A stretch of 64,000 bases of DNA from contig CALSUG010000005.1 in NCBI GenBank assembly GCA_943789475.1, positions 1-64,000 of the forward strand. Reading direction: 5' to 3'. The position numbers were made by a program, and so were the translations under genes. The notes below the pieces were generated by a model, which saw only the letters and a list, made by a program, of their open reading frames with translations, was not told the origin of the DNA and ran no database searches. The first letter of the stretch is position 1; each line of letters begins with the position of its first letter. Below are positions 1 to 8,477 of the stretch, piece after piece. Source of the DNA: an uncultured Alphaproteobacteria bacterium (GTDB lineage: Bacteria > Pseudomonadota > Alphaproteobacteria > Micavibrionales > UBA1664).

Positions 1-7
1 GAATAAA

Positions 8-538
8 TTATAAATCACATGGATGCATTTGAATTAGTTTATAGTTTTTATTCTTAGAACACTTCTTCATTGCCGAGATTTCAAAAGATGAAAAACGTTC
101 TTTTAGTAAACTGTTTGTAGCATCATCTATAAATTTTTGTGCTTTTGATCGCTTGTTCTGTTTGCAATAATTATTCACATTTTCTATAGCGCTTTTGAGA
201 CGTAACATAACGTCTTTTTGCATTAGTGACTGGGTTATTTTATGATTTGCTCCAGATCCGAGTTTTTTATCAAGGCAAGCATTGTACTCTTGGGCTGTGT
301 CTAATGCTTTTAATGCATCTTTCATTTCGGGGGTAGCGTGAGAATAAATTTCCATCGCTTCTTTTATCATTCTCATATGTTCAGGAGATCCAGGTTTCGC
401 CGTTAACTCTTTTTGTCCCGCTTGTAATTCTCGTAATTGTCTGGCCATTTCGGCTCGCTGTATATCTGCATCACTTTTAGAAAATGCAGGATAAGACAGG
501 CTTAAAATCAATGTCAGGATTAAGAAAAATGGTTTCAT
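8..538 (-). CDS. Secreted hypothetical protein
   Basis: A 176-residue protein of unknown function. The first 20 or so residues form a classical Sec signal peptide: a short basic n-region, a Leu/Ile-rich core and an Ala-Phe-Ser end near residue 20. The mature part is hydrophilic and probably helical, rich in Lys, Glu and Gln, with three or four Cys (around residues 88, 125, 160 and 174) that could form disulfides in the periplasm. I recognise no domain. It points away from the metal-related cluster on the other strand, with about 200 bp of AT-rich DNA between them. The export prediction is fairly secure and the function is unknown. Confidence 0.6.
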   Translation of the reverse strand: MKPFFLILTLILSLSYPAFSKSDADIQRAEMARQLRELQAGQKELTAKPGSPEHMRMIKEAMEIYSHATPEMKDALKALDTAQEYNACLDKKLGSGANHKITQSLMQKDVMLRLKSAIENVNNYCKQNKRSKAQKFIDDATNSLLKERFSSFEISAMKKCSKNKNYKLIQMHPCDL

Positions 539-744
539 GGTTTATGTGCTCTATGTTGTGTTTTTTTAGTTTAACAAATAGGAATTAAAAATTGATTTAT
601 ATTTTATCAATAAAGTCATTTTAACTTTCACTACTTTATTTTTTCTATCTTGCATGTTTTAATAATTATTCTATTCGTTAAAAAGATTAGGTGAGTTTTT
701 TATTTCGTCTTATTTAAAACACTTTTCAGGCATATGATGTAATA

Positions 745-1074
745 ATGGTGATAGGTAAGTATTTCTTAATTTTGACATTGATGTGTTTTACGTTGACGAC
801 AACGGCAAGTATTGCAATGGCATATTGCGAAAATATGAAACCGAAAGAAACGAACATGCCTTGCCATGATTTAAGCGATGTTGATCAAGAAAATACAGGA
901 AATATTAAATGTTGTGATGATATGGCATCGTGTAAGATACCTTTAATTTATGGTTCCTTGAATTCTTCACCCGATATGAATGTTGAAAAAGATGAGTTAA
1001 CAGCATTTTATTCAAATACATTTTTTGCTGGTAATAGCGGGCCTCCGATTCCTCCACCAAAAGACACTCTTTAA
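745..1074 (+). CDS. Small Cys/Met-rich exported protein of a metal cluster
   Basis: A 109-residue protein with an N-terminal signal peptide (hydrophobic stretch about residues 6-25, ending at an AMA-type cleavage site). The mature part carries clustered Cys and Met, including a C-C pair followed by D-D-M-A-S-C, which resembles small periplasmic metal-binding proteins near copper or mercury genes. The C-terminus is Pro-rich. It is the first gene of a same-strand cluster with a MerP-like protein, a beta-barrel and a MerT-like protein. A role in binding a soft metal is inferred from composition and context; I do not recognise the family. The ATG at 745 is chosen because it gives a complete signal peptide. 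Confidence 0.55.
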   Translation: MVIGKYFLILTLMCFTLTTTASIAMAYCENMKPKETNMPCHDLSDVDQENTGNIKCCDDMASCKIPLIYGSLNSSPDMNVEKDELTAFYSNTFFAGNSGPPIPPPKDTL

Positions 1075-1171
1075 CCTTAATTACGTGACGATTAGGTGCA
1101 GGCATATGTTTTTAAACATCTGTTGTGCTTGTCGTTTATATTGAAAATATTAATTTATAAAGAGATTTAAC

Positions 1172-1546
1172 ATGAAAAAATTATATAAAAACTTACTAAC
1201 CACTCTTTTGGTGGCTTTCGTTGGTGTGTCAACACTATCAACAGCCTATTCAAAAGATAGGGTAACAGTGAATGAAAATGAAACTATCATTATCGTAAAT
1301 GGTATTGTTTGTTCATTTTGTTCACAAGGTGTAACCAAAAAACTTTCTAAATTACCTTTTATTGATTCATCGAAATATACGGATGGAATCAAAGTAGATA
1401 TTGAAAATCAAAAGGTTATTGTCGCGATAAAATCAGGTGCACATGCCGATTTTGAAAAAATATTTGCATCTATTCAATCAGGCGGGTACGAACCAATAAC
1501 AGCTCATACATTTGATGGTCAAATCATTACACCGGAGGATAAATAG
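1172..1546 (+). CDS. MerP-like periplasmic heavy-metal-associated (HMA) domain protein
   Basis: A 124-residue exported protein: a basic start and a hydrophobic core to about residue 26, then one HMA-type ferredoxin-like domain. The metal site is G-I-V-C-S-F-C at residues 44-50 (Cys47 and Cys50), in the place of the GMTCxxC motif of MerP and copper chaperones. The beta-strand pattern after it (VDIENQKVIV) also fits the fold. Known relatives carry Hg(II) or Cu(I) from the periplasm to a membrane transporter. It lies two bases before the beta-barrel gene and is probably co-transcribed with it. The metal cannot be read from the sequence: the Thr of the usual motif is Val here. Confidence 0.75.
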   Translation: MKKLYKNLLTTLLVAFVGVSTLSTAYSKDRVTVNENETIIIVNGIVCSFCSQGVTKKLSKLPFIDSSKYTDGIKVDIENQKVIVAIKSGAHADFEKIFASIQSGGYEPITAHTFDGQIITPEDK

Positions 1547-1548
1547 TT

Positions 1549-2415
1549 ATGAAATATTTTATATTTATGAGTGTCATGATGATGGGAGTGAGTGCTGCTT
1601 ACGCTCATCAACCTGTGATGGATATGGCACCTCGCTGGGAAGATGGTTATGGTTTTCAAATTCGACAAGAACGCTATGGTTCTGATATTTTGATGGGTGG
1701 TGATAGCGAAATTGCGAATCCACTTGGTCTTGAACGCTTTGTTAGCAAAACGTGGTTTGAAGGTGTGTATACGTTTGATCGTTCAGCACGTGTGACCTTT
1801 AAATTGCCGTATATTGATCAAGATCGTGTGAAAAATGTCGGAGGTGTTGGTGTTAAGCAAAGCAATAAAGGGATAGGTGATATCATTCTTGGGTTGCCTT
1901 TAAAATACTATCGTAACAGGGGGGCGTATACAGAAAATTTTGGATTCACGCCGTCTTTACGGTTACCAACGGGGAGCTCATCTGGTGACTTTCCAATTAG
2001 TGATGGATCGACAGATTTAGGATTAAGCTTTTCTTACAGCGGTGAAAGTTTTAAATATTATTCTCTAATTGATGCATTTGCGTGGCTTAATACTGAAGGT
2101 GCGCACGGAATGCGTGAAGGGAATGAATATGGCCTGGACATTAACCTTGGTTATCATCCATATCATGACAATGACACGAACTCTGGTGCGTTTGTGATGT
2201 GGGATGTTACGGCGCGTTATAATGATGATCCTAATGATGCAACAATGACAACGGCATCAGGAGGAACACGTATTCAAACAGGACCATTGGCAGTGTTGTA
2301 TAAAGATAACATTATGTTTCGAACCGAATACAAATATCCATTGTATGAGAAAACAAATAACATATCCAATTCGCGCGGACATGAATTTAACATTGGTGTG
2401 GGGGTGACGTTTTAA
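1549..2415 (+). CDS. Putative outer-membrane beta-barrel protein
   Basis: A 288-residue protein with a signal peptide ending near A-Y-A-H (about residue 19). Alternating hydrophobic and polar strands rich in Gly, Tyr and Asp follow, and the protein ends in a terminal Phe after a G-V-G-V-T strand, as outer-membrane barrels often do. The early His- and Met-containing mature N-terminus (HQPVMDMAPRW) might bind metal. It resembles the transporter-like barrel proteins annotated near heavy-metal and phenol-degradation genes, but I cannot assign a specific family. It sits between a MerP-like and a MerT-like gene, which suggests an outer-membrane component for metal passage. Its stop codon overlaps the next start by one base (TAATG), implying translational coupling. 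Confidence 0.6.
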   Translation: MKYFIFMSVMMMGVSAAYAHQPVMDMAPRWEDGYGFQIRQERYGSDILMGGDSEIANPLGLERFVSKTWFEGVYTFDRSARVTFKLPYIDQDRVKNVGGVGVKQSNKGIGDIILGLPLKYYRNRGAYTENFGFTPSLRLPTGSSSGDFPISDGSTDLGLSFSYSGESFKYYSLIDAFAWLNTEGAHGMREGNEYGLDINLGYHPYHDNDTNSGAFVMWDVTARYNDDPNDATMTTASGGTRIQTGPLAVLYKDNIMFRTEYKYPLYEKTNNISNSRGHEFNIGVGVTF

Positions 2416-2792
2416 TGGAGAAAAATTTGAAACTTAAAAAATGGGGATGGTTGGTGCTTTTTGCATCAACCAGTACATTGTTATGCTGTGCGTTACCGAT
2501 TTTGTTAGTCAGTTTGGGGGCGGGAGCAGTAGTCGCATCATTTGCAACACAAGTGCCTTTTCTTGTCACATTGAGTATGCACAAGGCATGGGTTTTTGCT
2601 GGATCAGGTTTGATGCTATTACTTGGCGGTTGGGCGCTTTATAGATCTGGACGTATTTGCCCGTCTGATCCTGATTTAGGAAAGTTATGTGATACGGCAC
2701 ATAAATGGAATCGTCGGTTATATTGGGTATCGGTGACAATATGGTGCGTTGGATTTTTCTTTGCCTTTATCGCCGTAAAGATGTTCTATTAA
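2415..2792 (+). CDS. MerT-like inner-membrane metal transport protein
   Basis: A 125-residue membrane protein with three predicted helices (about residues 13-45, 55-77 and 100-122). A vicinal Cys pair lies in the first helix at residues 24-25, and two more Cys (82 and 92) lie in the loop between helices two and three. This mirrors MerT, which takes Hg(II) from MerP through a Cys pair in helix one and a second pair near the helix 2-3 loop. The usual MerT length is about 116 residues. The start overlaps the upstream stop by one base. Mercury or another thiophilic metal are both possible. No merA reductase, merR regulator or P-type ATPase is seen nearby. Confidence 0.65.
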   Translation: MEKNLKLKKWGWLVLFASTSTLLCCALPILLVSLGAGAVVASFATQVPFLVTLSMHKAWVFAGSGLMLLLGGWALYRSGRICPSDPDLGKLCDTAHKWNRRLYWVSVTIWCVGFFFAFIAVKMFY

Positions 2793-2802
2793 ATACTTGA
2801 AA

Positions 2803-2837
2803 ATTAATAACGCATTTGTAGCGAGTGCGTTATTAAT
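2803..2837. terminator. Perfect 12-bp inverted repeat between two convergent genes
   Basis: The arms ATTAATAACGCA (2803-2814) and TGCGTTATTAAT (2826-2837) are perfect complements around an 11-base loop. The repeat lies just after the MerT-like gene and overlaps the last codons and stop of the thiamine pyrophosphokinase gene, which is convergent. It could act as a transcription stop for either strand. The T-run after the stem is short on both strands, so termination strength is uncertain. Confidence 0.5.
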
Positions 2838-3439
2838 AAACATCCTGATGTGAAACTGATATGTGCCATGTTTGTGATCATTTCATTACATGCGCCGTTC
2901 CATCCAAAATCGTATGGTCCCCCCAGAACGCTGGGGTCATATTTCACCCCTTCAACAGATAGATCTTGAAGAGGGGATAGGGGGAATAGGCCGACGTAAT
3001 CACCAATATTACCATTGAATGTAAATGAATTTTTGATTACTCGACGGGTTTCTGTCTTGGTAATGATCGCGACATTATCGGGGCGTTCCATATTCATCAA
3101 GATTAAATAATTTGAAAAATCGTGATCGGCACGTTCCCCCACCGCACCGTAAATATGAACGGGATTTGATAAATTACATTGTGATAGGGCTTTCATCAAA
3201 TCTGTCGTATTTTGATCATCATCAGATACGATTTTTGATCGCCCTTCATAGGATGATAGGAGGGCGGGGTCGACACTGTCAAAATCACCAATGATGATAT
3301 CAGGTGTAACGCCAATGGCATGTGCATGGGCAAGGCCGCTATCGGCACAAACAAGTGTATCGTCACTGTTCACTTGTTGACCCAACCATTTATAATCATC
3401 AATATGGGCACCAGCAAAAATAATAGATTTGGAGTTCAT
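2804..3439 (-). CDS. thiN: Thiamine pyrophosphokinase
   Basis: Transfers pyrophosphate from ATP to thiamine to give thiamine diphosphate in the cytoplasm. The 211-residue protein shows the family pattern: A-D-S-G-L near the N-terminus, the G-D-F-D-S-V-D acidic metal/ATP motif, then D-D-Q-N-T-T-D-L and G-E-R-A-D-H-D. The C-terminal small beta domain binds thiamine. The ATG at 3439 is preferred over one seven codons upstream because it begins right at the first beta strand (MNSKSIIFAG). It starts three bases from the divergent ydfG start, so its promoter must lie inside ydfG. Its 3' end forms part of a perfect hairpin. Confidence 0.88.
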   Translation of the reverse strand: MNSKSIIFAGAHIDDYKWLGQQVNSDDTLVCADSGLAHAHAIGVTPDIIIGDFDSVDPALLSSYEGRSKIVSDDDQNTTDLMKALSQCNLSNPVHIYGAVGERADHDFSNYLILMNMERPDNVAIITKTETRRVIKNSFTFNGNIGDYVGLFPLSPLQDLSVEGVKYDPSVLGGPYDFGWNGACNEMITNMAHISFTSGCLLITHSLQMRY

Positions 3440-3442
3440 GAC

Positions 3443-4213
3443 ATGTTTTATACACCACACACCGTTTTAATCACAGGGGCAACTTCGGGTTTTGGCGAGG
3501 CACTGGCCAGATTAATTAGCGAGCAATCGCCAGAAACAAAACTGATTTTAACGGGGCGTCGCGCGGATCGTTTGGAACAAATCGCAAATGATTTGCCGTC
3601 CAAAACACATATCATGGTTCAGGACGTGACCGATTTTGACAAGGTAAAGGATGATATAGCCAACATTCCTGACGAGTTCAAAAATATCGACTGCTTGATT
3701 AATAACGCTGGTCTTGCCTCGACAGCAGATGATTTCACAAATGTTGATGAGGCGGATTTGTTCCAAATGATTGATGTGAATGTCAAAGGTCTTGTTCATA
3801 TGACACATCAAATTTTACCAGGAATGGTTGAACGTAAGGGCGGTGTGATTATTAATTTGGGGTCTATTGCGGGTAATTATAATTATCCTGGTGGGCACGT
3901 GTATTGTGGAACAAAGGCATTTGTTAATCACTTTTCCAAAACATTACGCGCAGATGTGAAGGGAAAGAATATTCGCATTACATCGGTGGAACCAGGTGCG
4001 GTGGAAACTGAATTTTCTGTTGTACGGTATAAGGGGGATCAATCAAAGGCTGATGGTGTATATGATAACCATAGGTCGTTAAATGCCAATCATGTTGCCC
4101 GCACATTATGGTGGATTATGACGCAACCGCCAGAGTTTAACGTGAACAATATTGAAGTGATGCCAACGGATCAGAGCTATAGCGGATTTTCATTCGATAA
4201 ATTTGAGGGATAA
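3443..4213 (+). CDS. ydfG: SDR-family NADP-dependent 3-hydroxy acid dehydrogenase (YdfG type)
   Basis: A short-chain dehydrogenase of 256 residues. YdfG oxidises 3-hydroxy acids and L-allo-threonine or serine with NADP. Visible motifs are the nucleotide site T-G-A-T-S-G-F-G at residues 9-16, the G-R-R NADP-preference signature, N-N-A-G, and the catalytic Ser (LGSIAG) with Y-x-x-x-K (YCGTK). The C-terminal TEFSxVRxKGD and QSYSG segments are typical of YdfG. The ATG at 3443 fits the family start; the longer upstream reading would run antisense through thiN. It faces gltX across a shared hairpin. Confidence 0.88.
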   Translation: MFYTPHTVLITGATSGFGEALARLISEQSPETKLILTGRRADRLEQIANDLPSKTHIMVQDVTDFDKVKDDIANIPDEFKNIDCLINNAGLASTADDFTNVDEADLFQMIDVNVKGLVHMTHQILPGMVERKGGVIINLGSIAGNYNYPGGHVYCGTKAFVNHFSKTLRADVKGKNIRITSVEPGAVETEFSVVRYKGDQSKADGVYDNHRSLNANHVARTLWWIMTQPPEFNVNNIEVMPTDQSYSGFSFDKFEG

Positions 4214-4230
4214 AATCTCTCAAATTTTTA
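4199..4230. terminator. Bidirectional terminator between ydfG and gltX
   Basis: A 12-base-pair stem with one G-T wobble: AAATTTGAGGGA (4199-4210) pairs with TCTCTCAAATTT (4216-4227) around a TAAAA loop, and T residues follow. On the minus strand the stem is also followed by a T-rich run. It overlaps the ydfG stop and sits just before the end of convergent gltX. Confidence 0.7.
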
Positions 4231-4231
4231 A

Positions 4232-5575
4232 TTAAGCGGCGGCGCGTTCCAAACGACGAACGGTACGATCACGACCAAGAAGGGCGATCATTTTATCCAT
4301 CTCTGGTCCATGATCCATTCCTGTTAATGCCTGGCGTAATGGCATGAAAAGTTGTTTACCCTTGCGACCCGATTGTTCCTTCAAAACACCAGTCCATGAT
4401 TTCCACGTATCAGGTGTAATGTCACCATCGGGCAGGGTGGATAGTGCCGTTGCGATGTATTCTTTGTCCTCATCCGCAACGCATGGTTCAATCGTGTCTT
4501 GTGTCACATGATGCCAATCATTGATGTCGGATACTTTGTTTAAATTTGCACGAATGTTGTTCCAGAAATTTTCATCAATATTTGATAGTTCTGGGCGGTC
4601 TTTGACATCTGTATAATCCATATCACGAACGATACGCGCGTTGAGGCGTTCAATTTCGCGAACATCCATTTTTGGTGTTCCACGACCAAATTTTGTAAAA
4701 TCAAATGTATCGATTAATGGTTGAACGTTTGTGTATGCCTCGATCGGGTCAGATGTCCCAAGGCGCGCCAATAATGAAATAATAGCCATTGGTTCAATAC
4801 CATCATTTTCGCGCAAATCTTCAACAGAAAGAGACCCCAAACGTTTGGATAATTTTCCACCATCAATATCAGAAATAAGTGGTAAGTGAGCCATTTGTGG
4901 TGGTGTCGCGCCCAAGGCCTCGAACATTTGAATATGTGCGGCGGTGTTGGATACGTGATCTTCGCCACGTGTGACATGTGTAATGCCAAAATCCATATCA
5001 TCGATGACAGAGCATAGGTGATAAAGAGGTGAGCCATCTTCGCGGATTAAAACAGGATCGGACATTAATGATCCGTCAAATTTAATTTCGCCACGGACAA
5101 GGTCGTTCCACACGATTGGTGCGTGGTTCAATTTAAAACGCCAGTGTGGTTTTTTACCTTCGGCTTCTAATTTTGCAATGTCATCGGCGGTTAAATCCAA
5201 TGCGCCACGATCGTACATTGGTGGTTTTCCTGCGTTAAGTAGAGCCTTACGTTTTAAATCCAATTGTTCTGATGTTTCATAACATGCGTACAAACGACCA
5301 TCGTCTTTTAATTTTTGGATCAATTCATCGTAACGTGCTGTGCGGTCGCGTTGATGTGCATAATCATCCCAGTTTAAGCCAAGCCATGTGAGGTCGGTTT
5401 TGATCGCATCCGTAAATTCGTCTTTTGAACGTTCAAGATCTGTATCATCAATGCGAAGCATAAATTCACCATTCATGGATTTTGCGGCAATCCATGTGAT
5501 GATGGCGGTACGTACATTACCAATGTGAATTTTACCCGTTGGGGATGGTGCGAATCTGTATTTAATTTGTGTCAT
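4232..5575 (-). CDS. gltX: Glutamyl-tRNA synthetase
   Basis: Charges tRNA(Glu) with glutamate. The 447-residue class I synthetase begins M-T-Q-I-K-Y-R-F-A-P-S-P-T-G and has the HIGH-type motif H-I-G-N near residue 17 and the KMSKS-type motif K-L-S-K-R in the middle. The C-terminal helical anticodon domain ends in an Ala run. ATG 5575 is chosen because the A-P-S-P-T-G motif then sits where the family has it; the longer reading adds 14 unconserved residues. Alphaproteobacteria often carry two GltX copies, one of them non-discriminating, and the sequence alone does not show which this is. Confidence 0.93.
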   Translation of the reverse strand: MTQIKYRFAPSPTGKIHIGNVRTAIITWIAAKSMNGEFMLRIDDTDLERSKDEFTDAIKTDLTWLGLNWDDYAHQRDRTARYDELIQKLKDDGRLYACYETSEQLDLKRKALLNAGKPPMYDRGALDLTADDIAKLEAEGKKPHWRFKLNHAPIVWNDLVRGEIKFDGSLMSDPVLIREDGSPLYHLCSVIDDMDFGITHVTRGEDHVSNTAAHIQMFEALGATPPQMAHLPLISDIDGGKLSKRLGSLSVEDLRENDGIEPMAIISLLARLGTSDPIEAYTNVQPLIDTFDFTKFGRGTPKMDVREIERLNARIVRDMDYTDVKDRPELSNIDENFWNNIRANLNKVSDINDWHHVTQDTIEPCVADEDKEYIATALSTLPDGDITPDTWKSWTGVLKEQSGRKGKQLFMPLRQALTGMDHGPEMDKMIALLGRDRTVRRLERAAA

Positions 5576-5685
5576 AACATTGCTTATAAACAATCTGCGA
5601 TGCTTTTCCAATATCAATAATGTTATTCGTTATCAAATCCGTTTGTGATGGGGATAGGAAACCATGGTTGAAAAATAATGCCTAT

Positions 5686-6225
5686 TTAAGACATTAAGCC
5701 AAGTATACGTTGTGGAGCGTTTTTAAATGGTGTTCGTGCCAATGACTGAATGAATTTATTAATTGTTTCTAGGTTAGTAAGATTTCTTGGAACGGTTAAA
5801 ACAGCAATATTAGTATCATCATGTGTTTCATAGGATAATCCAATTCCATTAGGGAAATCGAAACGTGCAAATGGAATATCAGTAAGATTGTTTATTTCGG
5901 TTTTTTCCAATTCTTGCTCTATCTGTTTTTTAAGGTTTGGTAACTCAAAATTTAAATTGGGATAGATCATAGGATCAAATTGAGATGGGTTGGCTATGAG
6001 TAAAGTTTTAATTTTCCCTGTTTTTGGCAGGTGAGGTAAGATTGTCTGCATAGCAGCGATGAATGCTTCTATATTTTTTTGATGTTCTAGTACAAGCTGA
6101 AATCGGTCTTCATAGATAATGATATCGCCATCGTGTCCCTCTTGTTCATCTGCTTGAATATTGAACATAGCTTTTGCGCGGAACATTGGGTTAATGTCTC
6201 GTTGTATGAATTGTATATCTGTCAT
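5686..6225 (-). CDS. Hypothetical cytoplasmic protein
   Basis: A 179-residue protein I do not recognise. It has no signal peptide or membrane segment. It is acidic, with a Glu/Lys-rich middle (about residues 97-115) likely to be helical and beta-like stretches on either side (TLLIANPS and NIAVLTVPRN). It lies between nadE and gltX on the same strand, about 30 bp after nadE and 110 bp before the gltX start, and so may be read with nadE. No function can be supported. Confidence 0.55.
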   Translation of the reverse strand: MTDIQFIQRDINPMFRAKAMFNIQADEQEGHDGDIIIYEDRFQLVLEHQKNIEAFIAAMQTILPHLPKTGKIKTLLIANPSQFDPMIYPNLNFELPNLKKQIEQELEKTEINNLTDIPFARFDFPNGIGLSYETHDDTNIAVLTVPRNLTNLETINKFIQSLARTPFKNAPQRILGLMS

Positions 6226-6256
6226 AATTAATTATTATCGCAACTAATTGACCTTA

Positions 6257-7858
6257 TCAAGTGTTATCAAATCCATTTGTCATTGGCATGCGGCGTTCCA
6301 TGCCAAAGGCGCATGTTGATATTTTAACCCCTGGTGGGGATTGGTGGCGTTTATATTCGGCGCGGGTGAGTAGAGTGTTAATACGTGTGACCGTATCAAT
6401 ATCAAAGCCACATTCAACAATGTTTGTAATGGATTGTTTTTCTTCAATTAATTTGTATAAAATTGTGTCGAGAATGTTGTAATCGGGTAGGGAATCTTGA
6501 TCTGTTTGATCGGGGCGTAATTCTGCACTTGGGGCACGGATTATGATATTTTCCGGCATTACGAATTCTTGCTCATTACGCCAACGGGATAATTCGTAAA
6601 CCTTGGTTTTATAGACATCCTTTAACGCATTGAAGCCACCACACATATCGCCATAAAGGGTTGCATAACCGATGGCCATTTCACTCTTGTTTCCCGTTGA
6701 TAGAACCATTTTACCATTGGTGTTTGATAATGCCATTAATGTCATTCCGCGCGCACGTGATTGAATGTTCTCTAATGCAATATCAGATAGGTTGGGAAGC
6801 ATGGTGTGGTAAGCGTTCATGGCAGGTTGAATATCTAATACTTCATATTTGCACCCTAAATTTTCGGCTAATATTTTTGCATCATCCAATGATTCTTGTG
6901 ACGTGTATTGGGATGGCATCATCACGCAGTGTACTTTGTCGGCGCCTAATGCATCCACAGCGATAACGGCGGATAGGGCGGAATCTATTCCACCACTTAA
7001 TCCCAATAAAACACCAGGGAAGTTATTTTTTGTAACATAATCATGCAGGCTAGTTTTTAATGCATTGTAGATCAGTTGATTTTTCGCAGGTGGTGTGTGT
7101 GTCATTACACCAGAAAACGGAAATTGAATTGTTTCAACGTGATCGTAAAAAAACATAAAATGATCGGCGAGGTCACCATTGTCGTGCAGGGAGAATGATC
7201 CGCCATCATAAACGGTTTCATCTTGTCCGCCGATTTGGTTGATGTACAAGAGGGGAAGATTGGTTTCCGCTACTCGTTCGCGCATAACATCCAAACGTTT
7301 TTGTGGTTTGTGCGTGTCGAATGGTGAGCCGTTGATTGAGATAAGGAGATTAGCGCCATTATTCTTTAAATTTTGTACAACATCGGAAAACCAAAAATCT
7401 TCGCAAATGCCGATACCTAATTTATGTCCCATATAATCAATGGGTGTTGAAAAATCACCAGATGTGAAAACGCGTTTTTCATCAAATACGCCGTAATTGG
7501 GTAATTCGCGTTTGGGTATGATGTGTTTTATTTCACCTTCATGAATGAAAATTGCGCAATTTTGACGCTCATTTCTATCGTTTGACCATGGTGATCCAAT
7601 AATAATTGCAGGACTATTTTTGCATTTTATTGCAATATGTTGTGCATGTTTTTGACATTGATTGATAAAGTTATTATTGAGGATTAAATCTTCGGGTTGA
7701 TAACCGCTTAACACCAATTCAGGAAAGATGATTAAATCACTTTCATCGGCGTGTTGATTGCATACGGATATTATCTGTTTTGCATTGCCTGCGATATCGC
7801 CAACAACGGGATTTATTTGCGCCATTGTAATACGCATCGGTGATTGTGTTTTATTCAT
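6257..7858 (-). CDS. nadE: Glutamine-dependent NAD+ synthetase
   Basis: Final step of NAD synthesis: amidates deamido-NAD with ATP, using ammonia released from glutamine. The roughly 533-residue protein has an N-terminal CN-hydrolase glutaminase domain (Glu in FPELVLSGY, Lys in PKRELPNYG, nucleophile Cys152 in GICEDFWF) and a C-terminal synthetase domain with the PP-loop S-G-G-I-D-S-A. An S-T-G-N-K-S-E segment follows. Two starts are possible, 7858 (MNKTQSPMRIT) and 7837 (MRITMAQ); neither has a clear ribosome-binding site. Translation further upstream would overlap the preceding gene and is not conserved-looking. Confidence 0.92.
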   Translation of the reverse strand: MNKTQSPMRITMAQINPVVGDIAGNAKQIISVCNQHADESDLIIFPELVLSGYQPEDLILNNNFINQCQKHAQHIAIKCKNSPAIIIGSPWSNDRNERQNCAIFIHEGEIKHIIPKRELPNYGVFDEKRVFTSGDFSTPIDYMGHKLGIGICEDFWFSDVVQNLKNNGANLLISINGSPFDTHKPQKRLDVMRERVAETNLPLLYINQIGGQDETVYDGGSFSLHDNGDLADHFMFFYDHVETIQFPFSGVMTHTPPAKNQLIYNALKTSLHDYVTKNNFPGVLLGLSGGIDSALSAVIAVDALGADKVHCVMMPSQYTSQESLDDAKILAENLGCKYEVLDIQPAMNAYHTMLPNLSDIALENIQSRARGMTLMALSNTNGKMVLSTGNKSEMAIGYATLYGDMCGGFNALKDVYKTKVYELSRWRNEQEFVMPENIIIRAPSAELRPDQTDQDSLPDYNILDTILYKLIEEKQSITNIVECGFDIDTVTRINTLLTRAEYKRHQSPPGVKISTCAFGMERRMPMTNGFDNT

Positions 7859-7901
7859 GCGCGTAGAATAACGAACCTGCAGAGATAGTAAAATTATTAT
7901 T

Positions 7902-8465
7902 TTAAATAGATGGCTGCGGTCTGTAAGGGCTATTACCAATTGCTCGGTTGTATATAGATGTACAAGATTCTGTCACGTATCTAAATAATGGATCTAGCGC
8001 GTTATCTGCGCGGCGTATTTTGCGGTGAGCACTTCTAGAATTTCTTATTGCGTTTCTTGTTTCTTGATTGTTATTAACGCTTTGTGCTCCCTTATAGGAG
8101 CTATATAAATAGGTTAATGTTCTTCCGGTATCTCTTAATGCGCAACGCATGAGGGTTATTTGATCATTTTGGTTTAAACGGTTGAAAGATCTGTCCTCTA
8201 TGGACTGAAGCGTTCTAAGGATGCCTGAGGCTAGGGCGCGGTCGTTTCGAGGGGTAGTGCGATCATTTAAGGTGTGTTCAAGAAAATTTGTAAGGTTTGA
8301 TGATATGCCACTTTGTCTGAAGACTTCCTGAAATATTGATACGGAGTTGTCTATATAGCTTTGTAATTCTGCATTTTGTGCATTTGCACCTGTTGCTATT
8401 CCAGTAAAGGCTATTGCAGCAGTTCCGCCAGTTAAAAAATTACGTCGTGATAGTTTTTTTGTCAT
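7902..8465 (-). CDS. Tat-exported hypothetical protein
   Basis: A 187-residue protein with a twin-arginine signal: S-R-R-N-F-L-T-G-G at residues 6-14, then an Ala/Gly-rich hydrophobic core and an A-N-A cleavage site near residue 29. Tat substrates are exported folded, often with a cofactor. The mature part is helical and polar with two Cys (in RCALRD and TESCTS) and no domain I recognise. The gene follows another exported protein by 12 bp on the same strand and precedes nadE by 43 bp, so the two exported proteins probably share a transcript. Confidence 0.62.
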   Translation of the reverse strand: MTKKLSRRNFLTGGTAAIAFTGIATGANAQNAELQSYIDNSVSIFQEVFRQSGISSNLTNFLEHTLNDRTTPRNDRALASGILRTLQSIEDRSFNRLNQNDQITLMRCALRDTGRTLTYLYSSYKGAQSVNNNQETRNAIRNSRSAHRKIRRADNALDPLFRYVTESCTSIYNRAIGNSPYRPQPSI

Positions 8466-8477
8466 TTTTTCACCTGT

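Noticed and set aside
2415-2792. A full mercury-resistance (mer) operon
   Set aside because: Only MerP- and MerT-like proteins are present; no MerR, MerA or mer operator is visible, so I call only the transport components.
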